Below are positions 1 through 8,174 of a stretch of DNA of 64,000 bases, one piece after another. Source of the stretch: Falsiphaeobacter marinintestinus. GTDB taxonomy: Bacteria > Pseudomonadota > Alphaproteobacteria > Rhodobacterales > Rhodobacteraceae. Below the pieces are notes generated by a model, which ran no database searches, was not told where the DNA came from, and was given only the letters and a program-made list of their open reading frames with translations. The number at the start of each line of letters is the position of its first letter. The first letter of the stretch is position 1. The translations under genes and the position numbers were made by a program. The DNA lies in NCBI RefSeq assembly GCF_007923355.1, contig NZ_VOGO01000002.1, positions 124,001-188,000 on the forward strand, read 5' to 3'.

Positions 1-59
1 GGAAGTATGACCCGGTTGCCCGCAAGCACGTCGAATACAAAGAAGGCAAGATCAAGTAG
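1..59 (+). CDS. rpmG: 50S ribosomal protein L33, C-terminal end (partial)
   Basis: The window opens inside a gene read in the frame starting at base 3 and ending at TAG 57-59. The visible 18 residues end in ARKHVEYKEGKIK, which matches the conserved tail of alphaproteobacterial ribosomal protein L33, a small protein of the large ribosomal subunit near the E site. The start lies outside the window. An intrinsic terminator follows within 30 bases. Identification rests only on this short but distinctive tail. Confidence 0.85.
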   Translation, partial: KYDPVARKHVEYKEGKIK

Positions 60-83
60 ATCTGACCGACTGGACATTCTGAA

Positions 84-117
84 AAGGGTCGCGCTTCGTG
101 CGCGGCCCTTTTTCTTT
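84..117 (+). terminator. Rho-independent terminator of rpmG
   Basis: A 9-bp stem (86-94 with 100-108, one G-U pair) closes a TTCGT loop and is followed directly by five T and then CTTT. It sits 27 bases after the rpmG stop codon, a classic intrinsic terminator layout. Confidence 0.85.
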
Positions 118-191
118 GTGCGGGTTTCTGATTTCAAAGCTTGTCTTTTACCGTAAGGACTCGCTAGCCTTGCAAAAAAAAGGCTGCCGCT

Positions 192-701
192 ATGACCAAA
201 CTCACATTACTAATGACTGCCTCGGTGGTTCTTCTGGCCGCGTGCGACTTCGGGTACCACCGTGGGGTCGGCTTCACCGGCATCGACGGAGAGCCAAGCT
301 CGGTTGCGCAAGCGGATGCAGAACAAGGCATCGTGAGCCGGGCTGCGTCTTCGTCTGCCGCTTTGGCGAGTTTGCCGTCAATTGTGCTTCAGGCCGACGG
401 GACATCAGTGGATAAGCTTGCGGGGGCCGCCATCAGCCACGGAGGGCGCAACTTTAACGACGCCTTGCCGGTAAAACTTGCAGGGCAAGACCACATGCTG
501 AGCACCGTTCAGGTCAACAGCGTCCTGTTTGCTGTGCTGCGCCAGCCGGCAGGCAATCCGAGTCGGATGGGCAGTGGTGCAGGTCCTGCGTTTCTTGCAG
601 CCGTTCCGCAGCTGACCGGGTGCCTCGCAGCATCCGAGGCTTTCGCCAGCGGGAGTGCAGAGAACCCATTGGGGCTGGCCGTGCCGCTCGACTGCTCCTG
701 A
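192..701 (+). CDS. Hypothetical lipoprotein, 169 aa
   Basis: The protein starts with a short positively charged stretch and a hydrophobic segment ending in the lipobox LLAAC, so Cys18 is the probable lipidated residue after signal peptidase II cleavage. The mature part is rich in Ala, Gly and Ser, with no recognised enzyme motif; a C-terminal region has three cysteines (including the CS end) that could form disulfides in the periplasm. The start at 192 is chosen because it gives a complete lipoprotein signal; its ribosome binding site is weak (AAAGG). The gene stands alone between two terminators. Function unknown. Confidence 0.75.
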   Translation: MTKLTLLMTASVVLLAACDFGYHRGVGFTGIDGEPSSVAQADAEQGIVSRAASSSAALASLPSIVLQADGTSVDKLAGAAISHGGRNFNDALPVKLAGQDHMLSTVQVNSVLFAVLRQPAGNPSRMGSGAGPAFLAAVPQLTGCLAASEAFASGSAENPLGLAVPLDCS

Positions 702-724
702 TCTTTTCAACGACCAGACATGAA

Positions 725-754
725 AAAAGGCGGATCCGCTTGGATCCGCCTTTT
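725..754. terminator. Bidirectional intrinsic terminator
   Basis: A perfect inverted repeat (AAAAGGCGGATCC, loop GCTT, GGATCCGCCTTTT) lies between two converging genes. It has A residues on one side and T residues on the other, so it can stop transcription of the lipoprotein gene (+) and of the Bax-inhibitor-1 gene (-). Confidence 0.9.
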
Positions 755-777
755 GTCGTTTTGAACTGATTGATCCG

Positions 778-1554
778 TTATTCGCGGTTGCCGAACAACT
801 GCAGCAGGAACATGAACATGTTGATAAAGTCCAGATACAGGTTCAGGGCACCCATGATCGCGGCCTTGCCCAACCATTCGCTGTCACCCGAATGGGCGTG
901 CTCCAGGTAGGTGTTCTTAATCTTCTGCGTATCATACGCCGTCAGACCGGCAAAGATCAGCACCCCAATCACCGAAATGGCGAATGTCAGAGCGTCGCTC
1001 GCCAGGAAGATGTTGACAATCATCGCGACGATCAGGCCGATCAGGCCCATCATCAGGAAGGTGCCCATCGCAGACAGGTCTTTCTTGGTCACATAGCCGT
1101 ACAGCGACAGACCGGCAAAGGCGATCGATGTGATCAGAAACACCTGAGCAATCGACGCCGAGGTATAAACGATGAAAATCGAGCTGAGCGACAAGCCCAT
1201 CATAAACGCAAAGGCATAGAACACCAGTTGCGCGGCAGCGGCAGACAGACGGTTGATCGCGGCGCTAAAGCCGAAGACGAACAGCAATGGGGCGAACATG
1301 ATTACCCATTTCAGAGGCGACATGTAGATCGTCGCACCGAATGAGGTCAGGTACTTGGACGTCCCGATTTGCGCCGCAGCAGCGGACGGGTCGGCGGTTA
1401 CGGCCAATGTCGAAATGGCCCATGCTGCCAGAAAGGTGATCAGCATGCCCACGGACATCGTGCCGTAGACCTTGTTCATGTGGGCCCGAAGGCCTTCATC
1501 AATCTGGGCAGCGCTGGTTCCGGCAGCTGTCCGGATCGTGTCGAATTGTGCCAT
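778..1554 (-). CDS. Bax inhibitor-1/YccA family inner-membrane protein
   Basis: The 258-residue product has a soluble N-terminal stretch of about 30 residues followed by seven hydrophobic segments, the usual layout of the Bax inhibitor-1 (UPF0005/YccA) family. The region GLSLSSIFIVYTSASIAQ and the C-terminal segment ALNLYLDFINMFMFLLQLFG are typical of the family, the latter carrying conserved acidic and aromatic residues. Family members are implicated in membrane proton/calcium leak and, for YccA of E. coli, in modulating FtsH. The gene is monocistronic, with a bidirectional terminator after it and about 190 bases of leader before it. Family assignment is secure; cellular role is inferred. 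Confidence 0.92.
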   Translation of the reverse strand: MAQFDTIRTAAGTSAAQIDEGLRAHMNKVYGTMSVGMLITFLAAWAISTLAVTADPSAAAAQIGTSKYLTSFGATIYMSPLKWVIMFAPLLFVFGFSAAINRLSAAAAQLVFYAFAFMMGLSLSSIFIVYTSASIAQVFLITSIAFAGLSLYGYVTKKDLSAMGTFLMMGLIGLIVAMIVNIFLASDALTFAISVIGVLIFAGLTAYDTQKIKNTYLEHAHSGDSEWLGKAAIMGALNLYLDFINMFMFLLQLFGNRE

Positions 1555-1680
1555 AAATGGTCTCCATTCAGAAACAGGTTACTCCGCCGGGCCAAGCCAA
1601 GCGGTGTTCCCTGCAAATATCGGAGACTCCGGGCCTTTTTTCAAGGTTTTCCGCGAGGAAATCGGCTGAAATCGCTTCAA

Positions 1681-1715
1681 AAGCAAAACGGGCCCTCTCT
1701 CACAGAGACGGCCCG
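1681..1715 (-). terminator. Rho-independent terminator of the DUF1127 gene
   Basis: On the minus strand a stem formed by CGGGCC and TCTCT arms (1689-1700 with 1704-1715, one internal mismatch) closes a 3-base loop and is followed by TTTTGCTTTT. It begins about 28 bases after the DUF1127 stop codon. Confidence 0.75.
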
Positions 1716-1742
1716 CAGCAAAACTTCATAATTCCGGATGGT

Positions 1743-1955
1743 TTAGCAGCGCCAGGTTTCAGGCGCGTCCCAGATCATGCGGCGGGCTTCAGCGTCTGCC
1801 TCGCTGCGGCTGAGGCCAAGATCATTCAGACGGGCTTGATCCAGTTTCTTCAGGGCCTGACGCTGACGCCACACGTCCAGGTGGCGAACCAGGGTCGCTG
1901 TGAAAGAAAACGCCGAGGGGCGGCCTGCGGGGCGGGAGGAAGTCATAAGGGTCAT
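1743..1955 (-). CDS. DUF1127 domain mini-protein, 70 aa
   Basis: A small basic protein whose residues 28-66 carry the DUF1127 signature: WRQRQALKKLDQ, then LNDLGLSRSEA, then RRMIWDAPETW. Members of this family in alphaproteobacteria are stress-induced, arginine-rich and in the studied case (CcaF1 of Rhodobacter sphaeroides, 71 aa, recalled) act in RNA metabolism. The start at 1955 is supported by an AAAGGAC ribosome binding site 7 bases upstream; a second in-frame ATG at 1946 has poorer spacing. The gene is divergent from a LysR regulator and is followed by its own terminator. Confidence 0.85.
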   Translation of the reverse strand: MTLMTSSRPAGRPSAFSFTATLVRHLDVWRQRQALKKLDQARLNDLGLSRSEADAEARRMIWDAPETWRC

Positions 1956-1999
1956 ATCGTGCGTCCTTTCGTCATTCTGTGATGTTTGGTTGTCGTTGT

Positions 2000-2071
2000 A
2001 TCAATTTCCTTGATTTATATGAGGCATTGTGATCCATTTGGAAAACGAATGTTTTTGATCTTATGCATCAA
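2000..2071. promoter_or_regulatory. Paired TTGAT/ATCAA inverted repeats between divergent genes
   Basis: The intergenic region between the DUF1127 gene and the LysR gene holds two inverted repeats built from the same 5-bp half-site: ATCAA-N5-TTGAT (2000-2014) and TTGAT-N7-ATCAA (2055-2071). Position and repetition suggest binding sites for the adjacent LysR regulator or another dimeric protein. The half-site is short, so chance occurrence is possible. Confidence 0.35.
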
Positions 2072-2082
2072 GGAATGTGATC

Positions 2083-2955
2083 ATGCGAAACCTCGACATC
2101 ACGACGCTCCGGTCCTTTGTCGCTGTGGCCGACAGCGGCGGCGTTACCCGGGCTGCGGGATTTCTTCATTTGACGCAATCTGCTGTGTCGATGCAGCTGA
2201 AACGGCTGGAAGAATTGCTGGGGCTTGAATTGCTGGATCGGTCGGGGCGGACCATCGCGTTGACCGCGTCAGGCGAACAGCTTTTGGCCTACGCGCGGCG
2301 CATGGTGGCGTTGAATGACGAGGTGATCGGACGTCTGACTGATCAGGCTTTCGAAGGCGAAGTTCTGCTGGGGGTGCCGCATGACATTGTTTATCCGGTG
2401 ATCCCGCGTGTTCTGCAACGGTTTAATGCGAGCTTCCCAAGGGTGAACGTCAATCTGGTGACATCCAACACCCGGCAACTGAAATCCGAATTTGCCCGGG
2501 GCGCATTCGATCTGATCCTGACAACGGAATCCGGATCCGGCGAAGGCGGCGACACGATCCACAGCATGCCGTTGCGCTGGGTCGGTGCACCAAACGGTTC
2601 GGCGTGGCGGCAACGTCCCCTACGGTTGGGGTTCTGCCGGAATTGTATCTTCCGGGCCTCTTCCATCGCGGCTTTGGATGATGCGGGCATCGCTTGGGAA
2701 ATGGCGCTGGACAGTGAATCTGACCGCACGGTCGAAGCAACCGTCAGCGCTGATCTTGTCGTTGGTGTTTTGCTGGAAGGCACACAGCCCTCGCATCAGG
2801 AACTGGTCGATCACGGTGGCGCGTTGCCACCGCTGCCGGTTCAGCAGATCAATCTTTATGGCGCTGAAAGAGTCCGGGCCGAGTATGTGTCCGAACTGGC
2901 CGGTATGATCCGGCAAGGCTTTGAAGGGCTGAAAGGCATGCGCATGGCCGGTTGA
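2083..2955 (+). CDS. LysR family transcriptional regulator
   Basis: A 290-residue LysR-type regulator. The N-terminal winged helix-turn-helix spans about residues 3-60 (DITTLRSFVAVADSGG, then LTQSAVSMQLKRLEELLG), followed by a linker and a periplasmic-binding-like effector domain from about residue 88. ATG 2083 is preferred over GTG 2077 because an AAGGA site sits 8 bases before it. It is divergent from the DUF1127 gene and converges with the oxidoreductase at 2957, one base away. The effector is not predictable; LysR proteins often control the divergent neighbour and their own gene. Confidence 0.92.
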   Translation: MRNLDITTLRSFVAVADSGGVTRAAGFLHLTQSAVSMQLKRLEELLGLELLDRSGRTIALTASGEQLLAYARRMVALNDEVIGRLTDQAFEGEVLLGVPHDIVYPVIPRVLQRFNASFPRVNVNLVTSNTRQLKSEFARGAFDLILTTESGSGEGGDTIHSMPLRWVGAPNGSAWRQRPLRLGFCRNCIFRASSIAALDDAGIAWEMALDSESDRTVEATVSADLVVGVLLEGTQPSHQELVDHGGALPPLPVQQINLYGAERVRAEYVSELAGMIRQGFEGLKGMRMAG

Positions 2956-2956
2956 C

Positions 2957-3913
2957 CTAGATCGTGATGACGACCTTGCCGGTGGACTTGCGGCTGCGCA
3001 AAAGCTCCAGCCCCTCGGCAGCACGATCCAGCGGCAATACGTTGCTGACATGGGGGTGCAGACGGCCCTCTTCGAACCAACCGAGCAGGGTTTTGAAGCT
3101 GTCGGTCACTGCTTTGGGGCGAAATTTCAGGTAGCCGCCGATGTAAAATCCGATCACTGTCAGGTTCTTGACCAACAGGTGATTGGCCGGGATCTGCGGC
3201 ACATCCCCCCCGGCAAAACCGATCGGTAAAAGGCGGCCTTCGGGGTTGGTGGCGCGAAACGCGGCTTTCCAGACATCGCCGCCAATGGCGTCATAGACCA
3301 CGTCGGCACCGCCGAGCTCCTTGACCCGCATCCGCAGATCTTCGGAATCGTCGATCAAGTGATCTGCCCCGGCGTCCTTGGCAACGGCCAGTTTCTCGGC
3401 CCCGCGGGCATGAGCGATCACGGTAGCACCCATCAGCTTGCCGATTTCGACCGCCGTCAGCCCGACGCCGCCGGCAGCACCAGTTACCAAAAGCGTCTCA
3501 CCGGGTTGCATCCTTGCCCGATGGTCCAGCGCCATGTGTGAGGTGCCATAGGCGATTGGAAATGCGGCGGCCTGTTCAAAGCTCATGCTGTCGGGGATCG
3601 GCACAACGCGATCCGCATCGAACACACCGTATTCGGCGAGCCCACCATGTCCGCAATAGACGACGACGCGGTCACCGACGCTCAAGTGTGTTACACCGTC
3701 TCCCAGACTGGCAACAACGCCTGACACTTCCAGGCCAAGGGTGAAGGGCGTTTCCGGGGTGTCCTGATATGTGCCCTTCTGCATCAGCAAGTCGGCAAAA
3801 TTCAGGCCGCAAGCCCGGATTTCTATCAAAGCCTGACCGGGGCCGGGGGCGGGTTTCGGAATAGTCGTCAGGGCAGCGGGTTCTCCGACTGCGGCGATTC
3901 GATATGCACGCAT
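2957..3913 (-). CDS. NADPH:quinone oxidoreductase family protein (MDR superfamily)
   Basis: A 318-residue medium-chain dehydrogenase/reductase. Residues 1-115 form the GroES-like domain (motif GLNFADLLMQKGTY, then LGLEVSGVV), and residues about 120-260 the Rossmann fold with the nucleotide-binding stretch VTGAAGGVGLTAVEIGK. The zinc ligands of alcohol dehydrogenases are absent, which fits the zeta-crystallin/quinone reductase branch using NADPH to reduce quinones or enones. The gene is followed at one base by the convergent LysR stop. Substrate cannot be deduced. Confidence 0.88.
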   Translation of the reverse strand: MRAYRIAAVGEPAALTTIPKPAPGPGQALIEIRACGLNFADLLMQKGTYQDTPETPFTLGLEVSGVVASLGDGVTHLSVGDRVVVYCGHGGLAEYGVFDADRVVPIPDSMSFEQAAAFPIAYGTSHMALDHRARMQPGETLLVTGAAGGVGLTAVEIGKLMGATVIAHARGAEKLAVAKDAGADHLIDDSEDLRMRVKELGGADVVYDAIGGDVWKAAFRATNPEGRLLPIGFAGGDVPQIPANHLLVKNLTVIGFYIGGYLKFRPKAVTDSFKTLLGWFEEGRLHPHVSNVLPLDRAAEGLELLRSRKSTGKVVITI

Positions 3914-4239
3914 TGTATTTTCCAGTTGCCGTTAGGGCAAAGCACGGGTCGCGGCACCCGTCTTTGAAGCGATACAGAATGGCCCGCGATGTTTGTCGTT
4001 GTCGTATCGTGTTCATACTTATCAGAAAAGCATAATTCACCATACAACCGCAGGCGTCACAGGCGCGGTTATTAATCAACTGACTTGTTTTCGACACAAA
4101 ACTGCGTACTATCCAGCACGTAGCGCGGTTCGGGTCTCATCGGTGGGAGATGGACTTTTGCGGCACTAATTCAGGACATGTGTCAGGGCTGTTTGCATGC
4201 GCCCGAGCGATAATTAGTAAAAAAATCAAGGAGAACCCC
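3914..4239. other. Intergenic region with promoter of the XRE regulator
   Basis: This 326-base stretch separates two divergent genes and encodes no convincing protein. It is noticeably AT-richer than its neighbours around 4010-4120 and 4200-4230. A plausible promoter for the rightward gene is TTGTTT (4085-4090), 16 bases, TACTAT (4107-4112), leaving a leader of about 120 bases before the start codon. I see no repeats or RNA gene. Confidence 0.4.
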
Positions 4240-4611
4240 ATGACCCATCCCGTCGACGTCCATGTGGGCAAGCGAGTCCGACATCGTCGCTGGTTGATTG
4301 GTATGACCCAACAACAACTGGCGGGGAAAGTCGGAATCAAGTTCCAACAGATCCAGAAATACGAAACCGGCGCCAACCGTGTCAGCGCATCTCGGCTTTG
4401 GGATATTGCCGATGCACTGGACGTTCCGGTCAGCTTTTTCTTCGAAGGCCTGGAGGAGGCCGAAAAGAACGAAGCCGAACGCAGCATGGTTCCGACCGAC
4501 CTTATGGGCGACAAGGAAGCACTTGACCTTGTTCGGTCTTACTATGCGATCCCGGAAAACCAGCGTCGCCGTCTGTTCGAACTGGCCCGTGTTCTAAGCG
4601 ACGTCGCCTGA
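4240..4611 (+). CDS. XRE family helix-turn-helix transcriptional regulator
   Basis: The start at 4240 is set by a strong AAGGAG site 8 bases upstream; longer open frames upstream lack one. The 123-residue protein has a Cro/C1-type helix-turn-helix at residues 11-66 (GMTQQQLAGKVGIKFQQIQKYETG, shown here only as the family hallmark), then an acidic linker with FFFEGLEEAEK and a C-terminal helical segment. This two-part layout is very common in alphaproteobacteria, where such proteins regulate housekeeping or stress genes. It has its own long leader and is 50 bases ahead of the phosphatase gene. Confidence 0.9.
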   Translation: MTHPVDVHVGKRVRHRRWLIGMTQQQLAGKVGIKFQQIQKYETGANRVSASRLWDIADALDVPVSFFFEGLEEAEKNEAERSMVPTDLMGDKEALDLVRSYYAIPENQRRRLFELARVLSDVA

Positions 4612-4663
4612 ACCCGGACCGACAAGGCTTGCAAACATCGCAGTGGAGTGGCACCGACCGCTC

Positions 4664-5458
4664 ATGACCATGACCTCTGCGCTAAGCGATCTTGATATCG
4701 CCAACAGGATGGCCGACGCCGCGCGTCTGGCCATTTTGCCGTATTTCAGACACCCAGATCTGGACACCCAAAACAAGGATGCGGGCGGGTTCGACCCGGT
4801 CACCGCAGCGGACCGCGCCGGCGAAGAAGCTATGCGCGCCATTTTGGGTCAATTGCGTCCCGAGGATGGAATTCTGGGTGAAGAGTTTGGTGAAAAACCC
4901 GGCACCTCTGGTCGCGTCTGGGTGTTGGACCCAATCGACGGCACCCGGGGGTTCATCAGCGGCACACCGACCTGGGGTGTGTTGATCGCCTTGTCGACCG
5001 ACACCGGGCCTGTACTCGGCGTGATCGACCAACCTTATATCGGAGAACGGTTCTGGGGCACAGGCAGCGCCGCGCGGATGTCCGGGCCGCACGGGTCCAT
5101 GACGCTCAAAACGCGCGCAACATTCGAACTGTCGCAGGCCGTTGTCTTCACCACGTTCCCCGAGGTCGGAACCGAGGCGGATTGCGCAGGATTTCAGGCG
5201 GTCGCAGCACAGGCCCGGCTGGCGCGCTATGGCATGGATTGTTACGCTTATGCGCTGTTGGCGGCAGGACAGGTGGATCTTGTGATTGAGGCCGGATTGA
5301 ACGCGTACGACATTCAGGCTCCTATCGCGGTGATCCAGGCGGCAGGCGGGATCGTGACGGATTGGCAGGGTGGGCCAGCCCACAATGGCGGCCGTGCCGT
5401 GGCGGCAGCGAACCCGCACATTCACGCAGCCGCGTTGGACATCCTCAGGGGGTTCTGA
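4664..5458 (+). CDS. hisN: Inositol monophosphatase family, probable histidinol-phosphatase
   Basis: A 264-residue metal-dependent phosphatase of the inositol monophosphatase fold. Metal-binding motifs are visible: GEEFGE (around residue 72), WVLDPIDGTRGFISG (around 90), and AYDIQAPIAVIQAAGG (around 213). The DGTRGF and AYDIQA variants match the histidinol-phosphatase (HisN) subgroup, which makes L-histidinol in histidine biosynthesis, rather than SuhB. An ATG at 4664 is used; an in-frame GTG at 4643 would add seven unremarkable residues. No other his genes are nearby, so the exact substrate is an inference from subgroup motifs. Confidence 0.8.
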   Translation: MTMTSALSDLDIANRMADAARLAILPYFRHPDLDTQNKDAGGFDPVTAADRAGEEAMRAILGQLRPEDGILGEEFGEKPGTSGRVWVLDPIDGTRGFISGTPTWGVLIALSTDTGPVLGVIDQPYIGERFWGTGSAARMSGPHGSMTLKTRATFELSQAVVFTTFPEVGTEADCAGFQAVAAQARLARYGMDCYAYALLAAGQVDLVIEAGLNAYDIQAPIAVIQAAGGIVTDWQGGPAHNGGRAVAAANPHIHAAALDILRGF

Positions 5459-5570
5459 GCCGCTTGAACCGGGGCGGAGCGGTTGCTAGATTGTGTCGAC
5501 TGGTTCTTGCGCCCGTTTTCCGCCGGTCATAGCACATTCCATGAAGCGGGCTGTTTGATGGGGTGTGTGT

Positions 5571-6908
5571 ATGTCTGAAATTCTTCTGAAACACGCGGAT
5601 TGCATTCTGACCATGGATGGGGAGCGGCGGGAGCTGTCCGGCGCCGACATCCTGATCCGCGATGGCGTGATTGCTGCGATTGGGCCGGGATTGGTCAGCG
5701 ACGGACCTGCGGTGTCCGCCAAAGGCTGTGTCGTGACGCCCGGTTTGGTGAACACACATCACCATCTCTATCAAAGCCTGACCCGCGCCGTGCCGGGCGG
5801 GCAGGATGCGCTGTTGTTCGGATGGCTGCAAACGCTCTATCCGATCTGGGCGCGGTTCGGACCGGAAGAGATGTACGTGTCCGCCCTGACCGGTTTGGCC
5901 GAACTGGCCTTGTCAGGCTGCACGCTGACGTCCGACCATCTGTATCTCTATCCCAACGGTGCGCGGCTGGACGATACCATTGCCGCCGCGGCCGCAATCG
6001 GAATGCGGTTCCACCCGACACGGGGCGCGATGAGCATCGGGGAAAGCGATGGCGGTCTGCCACCCGACGCGCTGGTCGAACGCGAAGCGGCTATCCTGAA
6101 GGACAGCATCCGGGTCATCGATGCGTTTCACGACCCGTCCGAAGGCTCTATGTGCCGGGTGGGTCTGGCGCCGTGCTCACCGTTTTCGGTCAGCCGTGAT
6201 CTGATGCGCGATGCCGCGCTTCTGGCCCGCGACAAAGGTGTGATGTTGCACACCCACTTGGCTGAAAATGACGAAGACATCGCTTATTCTCAGGCCAAGT
6301 TCGGCTGCCGCCCCGGGCAATATGCCGAAGATCTGGGCTGGACGGGCCCGGATGTGTGGCACGCGCATTGCGTCAAGCTGGACACGTCCGAGATCAACCT
6401 GTTCGCTCGAACCCGCACCGGTGTCGCGCATTGCCCCTGTTCGAATTGTCGGCTTGGGTCAGGGATCGCGCCGGTACGCGCGATGCGGGATGCGGGCGTT
6501 CCGGTTGGATTGGGCGTGGACGGGTCGGCCAGCAATGACGCCGGAAATCTGGTCGCCGAGGCGCGCCAGACCATGTTGCTGCAACGGGTCGCAAACGGGG
6601 CCGATGCGATGAGCGCCCGTGAAGCGCTTGAGATCGCCACACGTGGCGGCGCGGATGTGCTGGGGCGGCCTGATTGCGGTCGGCTGGAACCCGGCAAACG
6701 CGCCGATATTGCCGTGTGGGATGTGACTGGCATCGACAGTGCCGGCAGCTGGGATCCGGCGGCGCTGTTGCTGGCGGGGCCAACCCGCGTCAAGCACCTG
6801 TTTGTTGAAGGACGTCAGGTGGTTGCGGATGGGTGTGTCACCACCATCGACATGGCACGCGTTCTGTCAGACCAGTCGCGGCTGGTACGCAAGTTGATTG
6901 CAGGCTGA
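5571..6908 (+). CDS. 8-oxoguanine deaminase-like amidohydrolase
   Basis: A 445-residue member of the TRZ/ATZ amidohydrolase family. The N-terminal beta-sandwich is followed by the metal motif NTHHHLYQSLTRAV (about residue 62), later HTHLAEN (about 228), the H of WHAHC (about 263) and the Asp of GLGVDGSASND (about 315), giving a mononuclear zinc/iron site. Sequence layout fits 8-oxoguanine or isocytosine-type deaminases (also annotated as hydroxydechloroatrazine ethylaminohydrolase), enzymes that salvage or detoxify oxidised purines. ATG 5571 is chosen over the GTG at 5565. A guanine deaminase gene lies 1.3 kb away on the other strand, supporting a purine role. Confidence 0.85.
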   Translation: MSEILLKHADCILTMDGERRELSGADILIRDGVIAAIGPGLVSDGPAVSAKGCVVTPGLVNTHHHLYQSLTRAVPGGQDALLFGWLQTLYPIWARFGPEEMYVSALTGLAELALSGCTLTSDHLYLYPNGARLDDTIAAAAAIGMRFHPTRGAMSIGESDGGLPPDALVEREAAILKDSIRVIDAFHDPSEGSMCRVGLAPCSPFSVSRDLMRDAALLARDKGVMLHTHLAENDEDIAYSQAKFGCRPGQYAEDLGWTGPDVWHAHCVKLDTSEINLFARTRTGVAHCPCSNCRLGSGIAPVRAMRDAGVPVGLGVDGSASNDAGNLVAEARQTMLLQRVANGADAMSAREALEIATRGGADVLGRPDCGRLEPGKRADIAVWDVTGIDSAGSWDPAALLLAGPTRVKHLFVEGRQVVADGCVTTIDMARVLSDQSRLVRKLIAG

Positions 6909-6914
6909 TCGCGG

Positions 6915-8117
6915 TCAGTTGTCGAGGGTCTTGGACATCCGGGCAATCCGTTCGTTCATTTTGACCGGGCGGGTCCATCCAAAGGTCTGCAACCGTTTGC
7001 TTAGTCTTTCGATACCCTGAAACTGCCGTTTTGCCTGGGTGTTGCGCCCCCCTAGAATAAGGCGCTCGGTGTCAGACAGGGCGCGGTACAGGTTCTGCAA
7101 CGTCATCTGTCGCGCCATGTCGTGCAAAAGCAGCGCGGTTTGGCCGTCGTGAACCGCCGTGGCGTCCAAAATGTCGAGATTGCCGGTTTCGGGATACCGG
7201 CTCCAATCCGGGTCAAGATCGCCGGGCTCAAGATCGGTGCGCCGGTCGATCAGGCGGGCGTTTTGCTCGGTGAAATGGGCCTGAATGTCTTGCGCATGAG
7301 CGCGACTTGGCCGCAGCGGTGTTTCGACCGGCAGATCGTCCAGTATCGGGTTCAAAACCGGGCGCATTGCTTTTTGCTGATCGGCGGACAAGTGCGCCAG
7401 CGTATTGACGATGGCAAACGTGCGCGCATCAAAGGCCGAGTTGGTGCGGGGAGGGCTGACAAACCCGTCCGGATCCAGCCCGAACCGGGATACCACATGA
7501 TCGATCACGCTTTTCCCGCGCGTATAGGCGATGAAAGTCACGTTGTCGGACCCAAATGCAGCTGACCAGCGGCCATTCAGAACCTCGAAGTTGAAATAGA
7601 GGTTGTGGGGGCGGATTTGGTCAAGGGCCGCTGGGGTGATCGGTGACCAGCCCCGCGCAGCTGTCGACAGCAACGACAGCCCCATGTCGATCTGCGGTCG
7701 CACCGCGCACAAAACCTGGATCCGATCAAACAGTGGTGCCAGCATGCCCCGCAGGCGCTGCACCTGTTCGGGGCGCACAAGACGCGAATGGCAGTGTTCG
7801 CTTGAGATCACAAAGCTATGGCAACCGGCGTCCCGCGCCGCCGCAATTTCGCGGGCCAGATCGGCTGGCACCTCTTGCTGCAAGCGCAGGTATCCGGCCT
7901 GATCGGTGATGCCAATGTGGCCAAACCCGTCATCGGGGCCGAACCCGTCCAGCGCCCACACATAAATGCGCTGATGGTTTCGTTCGCCCAGGGACCGGCT
8001 GTAATAAATTCCGCTGTCCATAAGGGCCTGGCGGTTTTCAGCACCCCACCATTGAAAACTGGTCGAGCCGGTTTTCTCTGTTCCGATGTGTAAGATCAAA
8101 TCCATGTGGTGCGCCAT
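6915..8117 (-). CDS. Sulfotransferase-like P-loop protein
   Basis: About 400 residues, with an N-terminal nucleotide-binding-type stretch LILHIGTEKTGSTSFQ that resembles the 5-prime phosphosulfate-binding loop of PAPS-dependent sulfotransferases. The rest is rich in Asp, Arg and His and shows no second motif that I can name with certainty. ATG 8117 has a GGGAA site just upstream; ATG 8138 and 8105 are alternatives. It lies between two purine deaminase genes, 6 bases from the end of one and 57 from the end of the other. Similar roseobacter proteins are annotated as hypothetical or as sulfotransferases; the acceptor is unknown. Confidence 0.65.
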   Translation of the reverse strand: MAHHMDLILHIGTEKTGSTSFQWWGAENRQALMDSGIYYSRSLGERNHQRIYVWALDGFGPDDGFGHIGITDQAGYLRLQQEVPADLAREIAAARDAGCHSFVISSEHCHSRLVRPEQVQRLRGMLAPLFDRIQVLCAVRPQIDMGLSLLSTAARGWSPITPAALDQIRPHNLYFNFEVLNGRWSAAFGSDNVTFIAYTRGKSVIDHVVSRFGLDPDGFVSPPRTNSAFDARTFAIVNTLAHLSADQQKAMRPVLNPILDDLPVETPLRPSRAHAQDIQAHFTEQNARLIDRRTDLEPGDLDPDWSRYPETGNLDILDATAVHDGQTALLLHDMARQMTLQNLYRALSDTERLILGGRNTQAKRQFQGIERLSKRLQTFGWTRPVKMNERIARMSKTLDN

Positions 8118-8174
8118 TGTTCCCAAACTGCCCGACATCGGTCTACAGGACCGTTGGCGACGCAGAAAGGGGGC

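Noticed and set aside
2055-2071. Possible FNR box TTGAT...ATCAA before the LysR gene
   Set aside because: Spacing between half-sites is 7 instead of 4, so it does not fit FNR; kept only as a possible LysR-type repeat.
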